DNA of 64,000 nucleotides. Source: Sceloporus undulatus. Taxonomy: Eukaryota; Chordata; Lepidosauria; Squamata; Phrynosomatidae. A program made the position numbers and the translations under genes. The notes below the pieces were generated by a model. It saw only the letters and a program-made list of their open reading frames with translations. It was not told the origin of the DNA and ran no database searches. This document shows, in pieces, positions 1 through 9,535 of this stretch (positions are counted from its first letter, which is position 1; each line of letters begins with the position of its first letter). The stretch spans positions 199,722,352 to 199,786,351 of the forward strand of contig NC_056523.1 in the NCBI RefSeq assembly GCF_019175285.1, given 5' to 3'.

Positions 1-214
1 TGAGCAAACACCAGTGGCGCCTGTTATCCTTATGCCTTCCATGATGAATATTTCAACCTAGGCTAATACTTTCTAAATTATCACTGTTAGAGAGAAAGAG
101 ATAAGGAGAGGAGCTCAGGTTTCCGCTGGAGACACAAATTTGGCTATTATAGAGAATGCTTGCCCATCTTGTATGACACTTTTCAAGGAAAGGCAAATAA
201 CAGCCTTTCAGGAA

Positions 215-327
215 CTAATGGACTGCAACTCATGAGCCTGAGGCAGCCTGGGTAATCAATGGTGAGGAATCCTGGGAATTGCAGTCCAACAACATTTGGA
301 GTGTCACAGTTGCCCAACCCTGCCTTA
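215..327. repeat. Palindromic 'gactgcaact' repeat, old MITE
   Basis: The inverted segments ggactgcaactc and aattgcagtcca flank a short centre. This is an old interspersed family common in squamates. Weaker copies occur near 15180-15275, 21065-21180, 21865-21950, 28620-28705, 40745-40805 and 62690-62785. Confidence 0.5.
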
Positions 328-1087
328 GGGAGATGGCATGGAGACATTAAAATTCATCTGGCTTCTCTGTATGTATAGCAGCATGATGGCTACAAGTGTT
401 TGTGGAAGAGAGCTGTTGTGCTGATCCCTACACCATCTCTCCCCATCTGTACCCATGTCATGGTTGCATGACCTGGAAGTCAGGAGCAGGTCTTTAGAAT
501 TCTCTACTGTCCAAAGATGTCTGCTTACCATGAGATGGGTATTACAGGTAGCTAGGCTGCTAGATACTACATGTCACACAAAGAAGGACAAGGTTCTGTG
601 GAATGGACTGTATTAGAGTTGTGGTGGTGATTCTGTTCTTTATGTGTCTGCTAGTGAGGAATTTGGCCTTCAAATGCATCTAAACTTGATCATCCTGTTG
701 TTTAGGGAGTTTGTAGGGACAGGAGAGGGTTTTTCCCCCAACCTTTTACATTTTTGAACAAATACACAAACTGAAATTCAGTTATCCTTCAAAATTTGCA
801 CTTCTTCCCAAAGTTTGCAATGGAGTTCTCCAAAAATATGTGTACAAAATTGCACATGTTAAGTATTTATAAAACAATTTATATTTGAGAAAGCAGCATT
901 TAAAATGCTCTACAGGAACAATTATTTCAAAAAGTATATAAAGCAGTGCTGCACACAGAAATGAAGGTATTAGGAGAAAGGTGAGTAACAATGCATATAT
1001 ATTTTTCATGCAAACCTTTTTTTAAATTAAAAAACAACCCTCCAGATTCAGTATACATTGAACCAAAGATTGGATGGGAAACTAGGA
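328..1087. other. Noncoding stretch, nothing recognised
   Basis: AT-rich flanking DNA with no convincing gene or repeat. The short open frames lack codon bias and recognisable motifs. Confidence 0.6.
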
Positions 1088-1300
1088 TTGCATCTACACT
1101 CAGAATTAATGCAGTTTGGCAACACTTTTACTGCCATGGCTCAATGCTGTGGAATTCTAGGATCTGTAGTTTTGTGAGATATTTAGCTTTCTCTTTCAGA
1201 GAGCTCTGGTGCTACAACAAACTACAGATTCCAGGATTCCATAAGATGGAGCCATGACAATTAAAGCAGTGTCAAACTGCATTAATTCTGCAACAGCCTA
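1088..1300. mobile_element. Palindromic MITE, 'ctacact' family
   Basis: Terminal inverted repeats of the form catctacactcagaattaa and ttaattctgcaacag bracket an inverted interior (gctctggtg, ggaattctagga, ttccaggattcc). Other copies: 16685-16875, 20870-21055, 54429-54652 and 63568-63966. Size and full palindromy indicate a nonautonomous DNA transposon, possibly hAT-like; target duplications are not clear. Confidence 0.7.
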
Positions 1301-1614
1301 AATCCATAGGTGGATTTCCTCAGTATGATTAGTAACATCATTTTCATACATTTTCCTCTAGTCACCAGACTGTGAATCTGTCTGCCATGTCTAAAATTTG
1401 ATGTCTGAAGGAATCAAAATCACTTCTACTCAACTCCTAAAGATGCTTTGAGATCACCATGCAAGCACCCATGGTGGTCTTCTGAGAAAGTAAGAAGAAT
1501 CTGTCAAGGTCCCATTCCAGTTCTTCACGTTTTGCCACTAGGCATCTCTGAATGCTTGAGTGAAAAGTTACAAAGAAACTGACAGAGGATGAAATACTCA
1601 GTCTATAGAAATAT

Positions 1615-1717
1615 ATGTTTACTCTAGGTATGTTTTATCTTGCCTGTTGGTCTATCAAATGTTGGTCTAGCAAATGTTTACTCTAGGTATGCCTTATCTT
1701 GCCTGTTGGTCTATCAA
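1615..1717. repeat. Tandem duplication, period 59 bp
   Basis: The 44-bp unit beginning atgtttactctaggtatg occurs at 1615-1658 and 1674-1717 with about two mismatches. The spacer (gttggtctagcaa) is itself related to the unit's end. Confidence 0.8.
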
Positions 1718-2784
1718 GCTGTGTGAATGTCATGGTGGCTGCATGGGGATCGAAGCTTGTCAGACCTGAAACGTTATGGAGCAGAAACATTAACAATGGT
1801 CTTAAAGTCATTATTTTGTAGTGTAACTGACCACAGCAAGGAAAGAATTCCCTCTTTTATTTTTATTTCAGTCTACTTGACATTAAGGGCATTTCCAGAT
1901 GAAGAATCTGTCATATTGTTCACCAGAAGGTACTATTCTATCTTTTTCCTCTTGAGGGAAAAAGACAACTGCGGGAAAACAAAGGAGGTTAGGAGTGGCA
2001 GATGACAATCATAGGAAGCTCTTATAAAAAGTCACCGAATAAGGATGACAATGACATAGTAAAAGGCATATTTAGACCTAATGTTGGTATGATTTTTGTC
2101 AAAGTAAGGCACCATAGAGGAAACATTAGTGACACAACTGAACCAAATCACAAAGGTAGGACATTTTAGGTGCTAGTATAAACATTTAAAAATTAATTAT
2201 ATGACAAATGACTCAAACATCACAATCTGTGCTTAGCACTGAGGCTGAACACAGATTCATAACTGATTTACTTATGCATTTGATTTAGATCTGCAGAAGC
2301 ACTCAACATTAATGCTTGGCACTGAGATGGAAGTTTGATTGATTTTTTTGATTTGATTTCAATGCCACTTTTATTCCTGAACTTCAATACAAGCATAAGT
2401 ACAGGTAAAAATACAATGGGCTGAATGGTATGGGTCAGAATACATCTAATGAATCAGCTGTTGAATAGTGGGCAAATCCCACTGGTTGAGTGGTTCTGTC
2501 CTCTTTGGGACTAGCTGGTCAGATTTAGGCCATTAACAAAACAGAGGTAAACAACTTGTAATACTTAAAAACACAATTGGTCCTACAAAAACCCATTCCC
2601 AGAAGCTGCTATTTGCCCCTTGAAAGAACATGCCTTTAGTGTTCATAGCAGATTTTCTCTGCTATGAGGGTGGTTGGGTGGTGGCCTATCTCTGCCCTCC
2701 AAATCAGATTTTTGGAGGCATATAGGGAGTTGCACTGGGGATGAAAGAGAACCCCTCATTCAATTTTGTATGACTGGGCACACG
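1718..2784. other. Noncoding stretch, nothing recognised
   Basis: AT-rich DNA with only short open frames lacking domains. Confidence 0.55.
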
Positions 2785-2935
2785 GCAATTCACTCTCTGT
2801 AGACTGGTTGTAGTGTTTTGAGTGCTGAGCTAGACTTTCAGAGGACCAGAGCCTGAAGCCTTGCTTTGCCATAGAAACTCACTGGATGAACTTAGATTAT
2901 TTTAGGCAGAAGTGGTTTTGCCATTACTTTTAATA
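2785..2935 (+). mobile_element. Old tRNA-derived SINE fragment
   Basis: Degraded match to the window's SINE family: a tggttgtagtgttttgagtg promoter-like head, ggaccagagcctg, then tttgccatagaaactcactgg. An (AAAT)n-rich tract follows. Confidence 0.4.
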
Positions 2936-3184
2936 ACTAAATAAATAAATGAATGAACAAATAAATCATCACAAAGTCTTTGTAACAAGACAATATGCTA
3001 TAATGTTTAGACATCAGTGCTTTTCCCTTCGTTTCCCTTTTGCTTTTGTAATCCAAACCTTGATTCTGAAGGCACTGAACAAAAACAAAGACTCTGACAG
3101 AAATCTGGCAACCCTCAGGAAAACAAAGAATAAATTGGAAAGGGGACATAAAATCAAAAGAGGTGTGTTGTAAGTAACTACAGA

Positions 3185-3420
3185 GCAAGGGGCTCCACGC
3201 TTTAATCAAACCTCCCTTTATGAATGGCTAACATCTCTCCACTTGTGCAGCTCCTTTAATTGGAATGGAGCTAATAAAGACAAGATGACAGCATAACCAT
3301 CTCCTATAAAAGGAATATTAGCCAATTGCAGGAGACAAAGAGAAGTTTCTAACAAGGGAACTGCAACAGCCAATTGCTGCTTAACAAAGAATGCCAAAGT
3401 AAGCTAAATTCTCAAGCCAT
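3185..3420. promoter_or_regulatory. Candidate conserved noncoding element
   Basis: Repeat-free DNA about 2.5 kb upstream of the start codon, dense in developmental factor-like motifs: ctttaatcaa, cctttatgaatgg, tttaattgg, gctaataaag, agccaattg (twice) and aacaaag. A distal enhancer is an inference from motif density only. Confidence 0.3.
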
Positions 3421-3609
3421 TTTCTGGAAATTTTATTTATAAAAGCCCAACAACAGAACCGAAGTGGCTTTACACAATATGAGCATGATCAACCTTTCTT
3501 TTTCATTACTAAAGTCTTCAGGATCCACTGATGAGATCTGAAATTGTCAAATCTTATACTACCTTTGAAGCTCACTTATCCTGTATTTTAAACGGTGTGT
3601 ATTCGTATT

Positions 3610-3763
3610 CAGACATGGAAACCCACTAGGTGACCCTGGGCATGTCACACTCCTAGCCTTAGAAAAAAAGTAATGACAATCCTTCACTGAATAAATCTTG
3701 CCAAGAAAATAGGATGGGGTTGCCATAGGCCAGAGCTGACCTGAAAGCACACAACAACAAATA
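3610..3763 (+). mobile_element. tRNA-derived SINE, 3' part
   Basis: Shares ggaaacccactaggtgacc, cttgccaagaaaa and the terminal gaaagcacacaacaacaa with other copies of this SINE family. Confidence 0.65.
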
Positions 3764-4121
3764 TTTTAAATTGTGTAGTAACAAAGATTCTGGGCACTCG
3801 ATTTGGTAAACTGCCATCCATGTCAGGATGCTTCCATATGTTATGGACTTCAAAATCTATGGTCAAAACATAATGCCTAAACCAGCTCTAAATCAGTTTT
3901 AAGTTGGCACCAAATGGAGATGTTCAACTTGCATTGGCTGGGAGATACAAAGCCCGTTCTTCCGACTTCTGTCTCTTCATCAGCATTCATAAGAAAAATG
4001 AGCATTTCTGCACTATTAGTCCAAATACACTTTTGATTGCTAGATTCCAATATGTTTATTTGGAGATGAGATCCATTCTATCCAGGAAGAATCCTCAAAT
4101 GTCCCTCATTTTGAGTATGAC

Positions 4122-4274
4122 TAAGAATCATAGAGTTGAAAGAGACTGCAAAGGCCATCCAGTCCAACCCCATTCTGCCATGCAGGAACTCTCAATCAAA
4201 GCACCCCCAACAGATGGCCATCCAGCATGTGTTTAAAGACCTCCTAAAAGGAGACTCCACCACTCTCTGAGGGA
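4122..4274 (-). mobile_element. CR1 LINE 3' fragment
   Basis: The + strand reads as the reverse complement of a CR1 3' end: aatcatagagttg, gccatccagtccaacccc, gccatgcaggaa, agatggccatccag. Heavily 5'-truncated copy. Confidence 0.75.
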
Positions 4275-4446
4275 AGAAGGCATGTATGTTCATCAGAAAT
4301 ATATGGTTGAGTAAAATACATAGCTGTCTATGAGCATAATGAGCTGTTTTGGCTTTTCTTTGGCCATGGCCTACATTTTCCTTGAATGTCCCACATGTTA
4401 CACAGTGCCTTCTCCTTCTTTGTGGTGAGAACATCTGGTCACCCTG

Positions 4447-5086
4447 TCAGCATGATGTAGCAGTTCGAGTGTTGACCTACGACTCTAGAGACCAGGGTTT
4501 GATTCCTAGCTTGGCCATGGAAACCCATTGGGTGATTTTGGTCAAGTCACACTCTCTCAGCCTCAGGGGAGTGATCTCATAGCCCCTTTGAGACTAACTG
4601 AAAGAGAGAAGTTGGCAGCAGGAGCTTTTGCAGACTTCAGTCTACTTCCTCAGATGCATCTGGGACTCCCTCAAATGCATCTGGAGAAGTAGACTGAAGT
4701 CTCTAAAAGCTCATGCTGCCAACTTCTTTCTTTCAGTTAGTCTCAAAGGGGCTATGAGATCTCTCCACATACTGATTCTACAGACTAACAAGGCTACATC
4801 TTTGAATTCAGCCTCAGGGGAAGGCCATGGCAACCCCTCTCTGAACAAACCTGGCCAAGAAAACCCCATGAGAGATTCACTGCCTTAGGACTTTATCACA
4901 TGGGGAAAATCGGGGATTTAAACAGTGAAAATCCAGTGAAAATTAGGCAGTTTTCACACACATCATAATTAAAGAGCCATTTTCCCAGGAATAAACAGGC
5001 AATAAACAGCAACAAATCATCCACAGGATTAGAGTTGCCTGAAGTTGGATACAAAAGCACACAACAATAACAACAACAACAACAAG
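4447..5086 (+). mobile_element. tRNA-derived SINE split by two insertions
   Basis: SINE pieces at 4447-4570, 4822-4887 and about 5028-5086 read in order: head with a B-box-like ccagggtttgattcc, ggccatggaaaccca, gccaagaaaacccc and tail aaagcacacaacaataac. They are separated by a foldback element with target duplication (4571-4808) and a TTATCAC-type MITE piece (about 4888-5027), so the SINE is the oldest of the three. Confidence 0.75.
4571..4808 (+). mobile_element. Foldback retroelement, Penelope-like? (copy 1)
   Basis: A 238-bp palindromic element. The left arm (ttgagactaactgaaag ... cttcagtctacttcctcag) is the inverse of the right arm, which continues into a unique 3' end (gattctacagactaac ... 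ctttgaatt). It is flanked by a perfect 13-bp target duplication, cagcctcagggga, at 4558-4570 and 4809-4821. The variable 10-13-bp duplications among copies and the fixed 3' end point to target-primed retrotransposition, not a cut-and-paste MITE. Confidence 0.75.
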
Positions 5087-5300
5087 AAATCACAGAATGG
5101 AGTTTATCACACGAAGGAGATTGGGAGTTTATCCTGTGAATATCTTGGAAAAATTGTGTAACTATGTGAAATGATTTCACACGATGTCGCACAAAACCCA
5201 CCGTTAAAGTGGTCAGAAAGAAGCATTCACGCGCACCTTTTTACTTTTGGGATTTTAGCAACAATGCATTTCTGATATCACTTTATTGCGTGTGGTAATC
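4888..5300. mobile_element. TTATCACA-type foldback MITE pieces
   Basis: Two partial copies begin ggactttatcacatgggg (4888) and ggagtttatcacacg (about 5099). The second has an internal ttacttttgggatttt like the complete copy at 20208-20554. SINE tail lies between them (5028-5086). Confidence 0.5.
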
Positions 5301-5383
5301 ATTGGTACAATTACTTGCCATTTCCGCTTCATTTGTGGGATGCTTCAAATGCACTTTAACCTCTCTTTCATGCCGAAATCAGC

Positions 5384-5697
5384 CCCATCGAGTTGGAAGG
5401 GACCCCAAGGGCCATCCAGTCCAATCTCATTTTGCCATGCAGGAACACATAATAATAATAATAATAATAATAATAATATAATATAATTTATTTATAGCCT
5501 GCCTCTCCCCGAAGGATTGAGGCGGGTAACTGTCACAAAATATAACAGTAACATTAATTAAACATATTTCCCTAACACACACACACCCGATTAAAACGAC
5601 AACATTGTAAAACACATCACATTAGTAAATGAATCAAAGTATACACACACACACACACACACGGGGGGGGGGGGGGAGATGGCCATCCAGCCTGTTA
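5384..5697 (-). mobile_element. CR1 3' fragment split by an L2-like tail
   Basis: CR1 sequence (gagttggaagggacc, gccatccagtccaat, gccatgcaggaac) stops at 5446 and resumes at 5677-5697 (agatggccatccagcctg). Between lie an (ATA)n tract and an L2-like 3' end in antisense (ttatttatagcctgcctctc), an AC-rich stretch, (CA)n and poly-G. Confidence 0.6.
5641..5676. repeat. (CA)n followed by poly-G
   Basis: An (AC)11-like run at 5641-5662 runs directly into 14 G at 5663-5676, about 240 bp upstream of the start codon. Such tracts can form Z-DNA or quadruplex structures and are often length-variable. Confidence 0.9.
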
Positions 5698-5914
5698 ACA
5701 AAGAACAAAGAGAATCGCCTTGGCTTTTTGGGCTGCTGCATCACACTGTGGGCTCAACCCCAAATCTGGTCTCTCTTTGAAGAGGAGAGGAAGGGAAGGG
5801 GGCGGGTAACTTTGGGGCCCCTCCTTCTGGGGGGGAGGGAAGGAGGTCCCAAGGAGTGGAGAGAAGAGAGGCATGCCATGCCAGTCTGTGCGCAGAGCAG
5901 ATTGCAAAGGAGCC
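5698..5914 (+). promoter_or_regulatory. DMRTA1 proximal promoter and 5' leader
   Basis: G-rich DNA between the last upstream repeat (CR1 remnant ending near 5697) and the start codon. It has a GC box (GGGGGCGGG at 5798-5806) and purine-rich GGGAAGGG and GGGGGGAGGG motifs; no TATA box is evident. A GC-rich, TATA-less promoter is usual for DMRT genes. The transcription start cannot be placed from sequence alone. Confidence 0.5.
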
Positions 5915-6269
5915 ATGGCCAAGGCGGGTCCCTGTGCTGCCCCTGCTGCTGCCTCCTTCCTGCTCCCTTCTTCAGCCAGGCTTTTCCTGGGCCCTGCTGC
6001 CTCTGCCTTGGCTCTCCCTCGGCGTCCCAAGTGTGCCAGGTGCAGGAACCACGGCGTCCTCTCGGCGCTGAAGGGCCACAAGAGGCTCTGCAGATGGAGG
6101 GACTGCCCTTGCCCCAATTGCGCCCTCATCGCCCAGAGGCAGCGCGTCATGGCTGCCCAGGTGGCCCTCCGCAGGCAGCAGCAGCAGCAGCAGCAGGGCC
6201 AAGAGGAGCAGCCACAGCCAGCAGCAGCACCCCCCGCTTGCCACAGCTGCTGCCCGGAGCTCCAACCAG
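5915..6269 (+). CDS. DMRTA1: DMRTA1 exon 1 (DM domain), coding part
   Basis: First coding exon of a DM-domain transcription factor, a nuclear protein that binds DNA in the minor groove through intertwined zinc sites. Counting from the ATG at 5915, the DM domain spans about residues 36-87 and keeps all eight zinc ligands: C40, C43, H46, H55, C59, C64, C66 and C69. A run of seven glutamines (88-94) and a P/A/Q-rich linker follow. An in-frame ATG at 5873 would add 14 residues. I prefer 5915 because its context (gagccATGGcc) is a strong Kozak match and the segment before the DM domain resembles the short hydrophobic N-terminal block of other DMRTA1 proteins. The exon ends at a CAG|GTGGGA donor after one base of a codon. 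The N-terminus and the linker after the DM domain are much shorter than in human DMRTA1 (about 504 aa). DMRTA1 rather than DMRTA2 is decided mainly by exon 2. Confidence 0.93.
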
Positions 6270-6283
6270 GTGGGAATGGGGCT

Positions 6284-6302
6284 GGGGGGGGGGGGGGGGG
6301 GG
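6284..6302 (+). repeat. G19 homopolymer beside the exon 1 donor
   Basis: Nineteen consecutive G residues begin 15 bases into intron 1. Intronic G-runs near 5' splice sites are known to aid splice-site recognition. The length is likely polymorphic or imprecisely assembled. Confidence 0.9.
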
Positions 6303-6390
6303 CTTTACGCCAGGGTTTAGCCAGGCTGTGTGCCTTCAAGTCACTGGCAAGAAAAGGCTGCTGCCAGTAAGCTTCTCTTTTCATCCAAAG

Positions 6391-6532
6391 CAGTGCTTCC
6401 CCCAAACTGTATGTCCTTTAAGGGATTTTGGACTTCAGCCCCCAGAAGCCTCAGCCAGGTTGGCTAATAGTCTGGGATGGTGGGGGCTGGAGTCCAAAAG
6501 CCCTTCAAGAGCACAGTTTTGGGGGAGCACTG
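6391..6532. mobile_element. hAT-type foldback MITE (copy 1)
   Basis: Termini cagtgcttcccccaaactgt and acagttttgggggagcactg are inverted repeats of the CAGTGGTTCCCAAACT type used by hAT-Charlie elements. The interior is also inverted (ttttggacttcagcccccag / ctggagtccaaaag). Confidence 0.75.
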
Positions 6533-6537
6533 GATTC

Positions 6538-6779
6538 TGAAGTGTCTATGAAAGCTCATGCTGCCCACTTCTTTCTTTCAGCCACAGTGCTCCTCCAAAC
6601 TGTGCTCTTTAAGGGATTTTGGACTTCAGCTCCCAGAATCCCAGACTATTGGCCAACATGACTGAGGCTTCTGGGAGCTGAAGTCCAAAATCTCTTGAAG
6701 GACACAATTTGGGGACCACTGGAAGATCTTTCTGCTGATTCCACATATTAACATGACTAGCTATGTCTTTGAATTAGAT
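6538..6779 (+). mobile_element. Foldback retroelement fragment, interrupted
   Basis: 6538-6584 (gtctatgaaagctcatgctg ... ctttctttcag) and 6722-6779 (agatctttctgctgattcc ... ctatgtctttgaatt) match the right arm and 3' end of the foldback retroelement family. The hAT-type MITE at 6585-6721 sits between them. Confidence 0.6.
6585..6721. mobile_element. hAT-type foldback MITE (copy 2)
   Basis: Same family as 6391-6532: starts cagtgctcctccaaactgtg and ends acacaatttggggaccactg, with an inverted interior (ggacttcagctcccag / ctgggagctgaagtcc). Confidence 0.75.
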
Positions 6780-7142
6780 TATGATGCTTGTATATTGTAT
6801 GATGATGTTGCTTGCCACTGTCTGAAATGTACTACAAGCACCATGTGTAATGTACTAAAAGTACCATGAGCTTTATAAGTAGGAAGAATGTTCCTTATAA
6901 GAAAAATGTGCCTAGACGAGGCAATGTCTGTACCGGCAACAGGCCTCAACTACCTGTGAAAGGCATTGTACATAGACTGCAAATTTGTATGTTATACGAC
7001 GAACATCTAAAGGGAGTGCACAACTGCAAAAATTAATTGATTGCTATATATAATTAACTGCAAAGCTGCATGCATATTCTGCCCATAGCATTGTTGTGTG
7101 CCTTCAAGTCATTTCCTTCAAATCGCTGCCAAGTTAATACTG

Positions 7143-7413
7143 CAGCAGAAAGATCTTGTATTCCCTTTGAGACTAACTGAACGAAAGAAGTTGGCAACAT
7201 GAGCTTTCCTAGACCCGAACCTACTTCCTCAGAGGTGTAAAGAGATAAGTCTCTTTATGGTATGCAGCCCCAAAAGCATCTGAGGAAGTAGACTGAAGTC
7301 TCTGAAAACTCATGCTGCCAACTTCTATCTGTCAGTTAGTCTCAAAGGGGCTACAAGATCTCTCTACATACTGATTCTACAGACTTAACAAGGCTGTATC
7401 TTTGAATTCTAAC
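7143..7413 (+). mobile_element. Foldback retroelement, Penelope-like? (copy 2)
   Basis: Palindromic arms (ttgagactaactgaacg / cagttagtctcaaag) and 3' end ctacagacttaacaaggctg. Flanked by 12-bp target duplications, aagttaatactg (7131-7142) and aaagtaatactg (7414-7425), 11 of 12 identical. The right arm holds CTGAGGA ... GAAA (7276-7304), resembling a hammerhead core. The centre of the palindrome carries extra sequence (ctctttatggtatgcagcc) that recurs at about 7724 and 8993. Confidence 0.7.
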
Positions 7414-7486
7414 AAAGTAATACTGTTGTTGGTATGCTTCTTTCTTCATGTAAAGTGTTGTAAGAGATAATCTCCTGTCCGTATAA

Positions 7487-7725
7487 TTTTTGTATGCCTT
7501 TAAGTCATTTCTGACTTATGGCGACCCTAAGGTGGACTTATCATGTGGTTTTCTTGGCAAGTTTCTTCAGAGAGGGTTTGCCATGACCAGCCTCTGTGGC
7601 TGAGAGACTGTGACTTGCCTAAGGTCACCCAGTGTGTTTTACATGCCCAAGAGGGGATTTGAGCCCTTCTCTCCAGAACTAGAGTCCAACACTCACATCA
7701 CTACATTAGGTTGCCTCTCTTTATG
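7487..7725 (-). mobile_element. tRNA-derived SINE
   Basis: Antisense SINE copy: tttaagtcatttctgacttatggcg, ttttcttggcaag, aaggtcacccagtg, then the antisense promoter head ending near gttgcctc. Confidence 0.75.
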
Positions 7726-7827
7726 GTATGGCATGTATTTCCTATGGATAGCACTCTTTGTGCATGTATTTTAAGTTGTGCATGCATTAATGTTGTGTTA
7801 AACCCTGCTTGCAGTACCATTTAGCAT

Positions 7828-8008
7828 CACGGAGACCCTAAGGTGAACCTGTCCTGGGGTTTTCTTGGCAAGGTTAGTTTAGAGGGGGTTTGCCATGGCC
7901 AGCCTCTTTGAGGCTGTGACTCACCCAATGTTCCCCAGTGGGTTTCCATGGCCAAGTGGGGATTCAAACCCAGCACTCAAACCGTTACACCATGCTGTCT
8001 CTACCATG
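7828..8008 (-). mobile_element. tRNA-derived SINE
   Basis: Antisense SINE copy: gagaccctaaggtgaacc, ggttttcttggcaagg, gtgggtttccatggcc, and B-box complement ggattcaaacccagc. Confidence 0.75.
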
Positions 8009-8046
8009 GTTATCATACTGTGATTTTTTTCTTAGACATACTAGGA

Positions 8047-8272
8047 TGGATATAGTGTAGCAAAGTGGTTTGAGTGTTGGACAACAACTCTGGAGACCAG
8101 GGTTTGATTCCCCGCTTGGCCATGAAACCCACCTTGGGCAAGGCACACTCTCTCAGCCTCCTCAGGAGAATGCAAGGGCAAACCTCCTCTGAGCAAATAT
8201 TGCCAAGAAAACCCCATCCTCCGGGTGACGTAAGTTGGAAACTACTTGAAAGCACACAACAACAACACTGAG
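8047..8272 (+). mobile_element. tRNA-derived SINE, nearly full length
   Basis: Sense copy. The tRNA-like head (agtgtagcaaagtggtttga, B-box region ccagggtttgattcc) is followed by gccatgaaacccacc, gccaagaaaacccc and the tail gaaagcacacaacaacaac. Confidence 0.8.
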
Positions 8273-8782
8273 GGTAGATGCCAGATGGGTGAGGAGGGAC
8301 CCAAACAAACAAACAAAAAAGGAATGCCCATATCACGCACCCCAAAATTCAGCCCTTTTGCTGAATTTGTGTCAAAGCTCTGGGAAGGATTGAGCTTCAA
8401 GGCTGTGATCCTGGAACCAAGGAGGTACCAAGTTCATTGGGACGTGGATATTTTTTTTTGGGGGGGGGTGTTGCCCTGTGATTCCATTCAGTTCGGATCC
8501 TAACTGATCCTGGTGATGGCATCTCTATCACTGCAGACAGGCATAAGGGACATTTCTATTTGATCGTGTCGGGTACAGAACTCTTTACTCTTTAGTTTCT
8601 GGGAATCACAGGCCGAAAAATTAACTTTTCCTAGCTCTACTGCAAAATAACAGCAAGCTCCAAGCATGTCTAGTTGAATCATTTTTTAAAAAAGAAATCA
8701 TTTAAAGGATAATGATGTGTAAAAAAGTGTAAGCAACCCAAACATTACATCTAGCAGGCATGCTATTTTTGTAGGTGGTTTG

Positions 8783-8992
8783 TTTTGTTATGTGACCTCA
8801 AGTCTATTCCAGTGTATAGCGACTGTATCCTGAGATAGTCTTGACACAATTTATTCAGAGGAGGTTTGCCATTGCCTTCCTCTGAGACTGAGAGTGTGTC
8901 ACCCAGTGAGTTTCCATGGTCAAGAGGGGAGTTGAGCCCTGGTCTCTAGAATCTTAGTCCAGTGCTGAAACCACCACACTATGTTGCCTCTC
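8783..8992 (-). mobile_element. tRNA-derived SINE
   Basis: Antisense copy with ggaggtttgccattgcctt, gtcacccagtgagtttcc and an antisense head ending gttgcctc. Confidence 0.75.
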
Positions 8993-9050
8993 TTTATGGT
9001 ATGCAGCCCCGATGTAGGATCATAACAATGTCTTTAAATGTGTTTCCTAT

Positions 9051-9283
9051 GGCCTGTTACAGACTGCCAAAATAAAGCTGCTTCGGGTCTCTTTGGAGGT
9101 ATGCTATTTAAATGATGCATGGGTCCTAAAAGTCCGGAGGTTGCGCCAAAGCCACACTCCATTCCTAAGCACTGGAGTGCAGCTTTGGTGCAGCTTCTGG
9201 ATTCTTCGGATGCATGCATCATTTAAACAGCATACCTCCAAAGAGACCCAAAGCAGCTTTATTTTGGCAGTCTGTAACAGGCC
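9051..9283. mobile_element. Palindromic MITE, GGCCTGTTACAGAC family (copy 1)
   Basis: 233 bp with near-perfect inverted termini (ggcctgttacagactgcc / ggcagtctgtaacaggcc) and an inverted interior. A TAT target duplication flanks it. About 97% identical to 24227-24459, so the family has been active fairly recently. The 3-bp duplication fits PIF/Harbinger-like elements. Confidence 0.85.
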
Positions 9284-9329
9284 TATGTGTGGTAAGCTTT
9301 GCACATGTATTTTAAGTTGTGTCAAAGAC

Positions 9330-9535
9330 CCCCTCAGTACCAGTCAGTATTATGGCAACCCTAATGTGAACCTATCATGGGGTTTTCTTGTGGCAAGAGT
9401 TACTCAAGGGAGGTTTGCCGTTGCCTTCCACTGAGGCTGAGAGAATGTGACTTGCCCAGGGTCACCTAGTGGGTTTCTGCCAGTTAGTGAAGATTCAGGC
9501 CCCTGGTCTCCAAAGTCTTTGTTCAACACTCAAAC
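9330..9535 (-). mobile_element. tRNA-derived SINE
   Basis: Antisense copy: ggcaaccctaatgtgaacc, ggggttttcttgtggcaag, gcccagggtcacctagtgg. Confidence 0.7.

Noticed and set aside
5695-6405. 236-codon antisense open frame with poly-W/C/A
   Set aside because: Mirror of the CAG-rich and GC-rich exon 1; low complexity only.
5629-6540. 303-codon open frame overlapping DMRTA1 exon 1
   Set aside because: Alternate frame of the GC-rich exon; no domain, and the DM domain is in another frame.
8047-8120. tRNA gene
   Set aside because: B-box-like segment is present, but no cloverleaf or anticodon arm; it is a SINE head.
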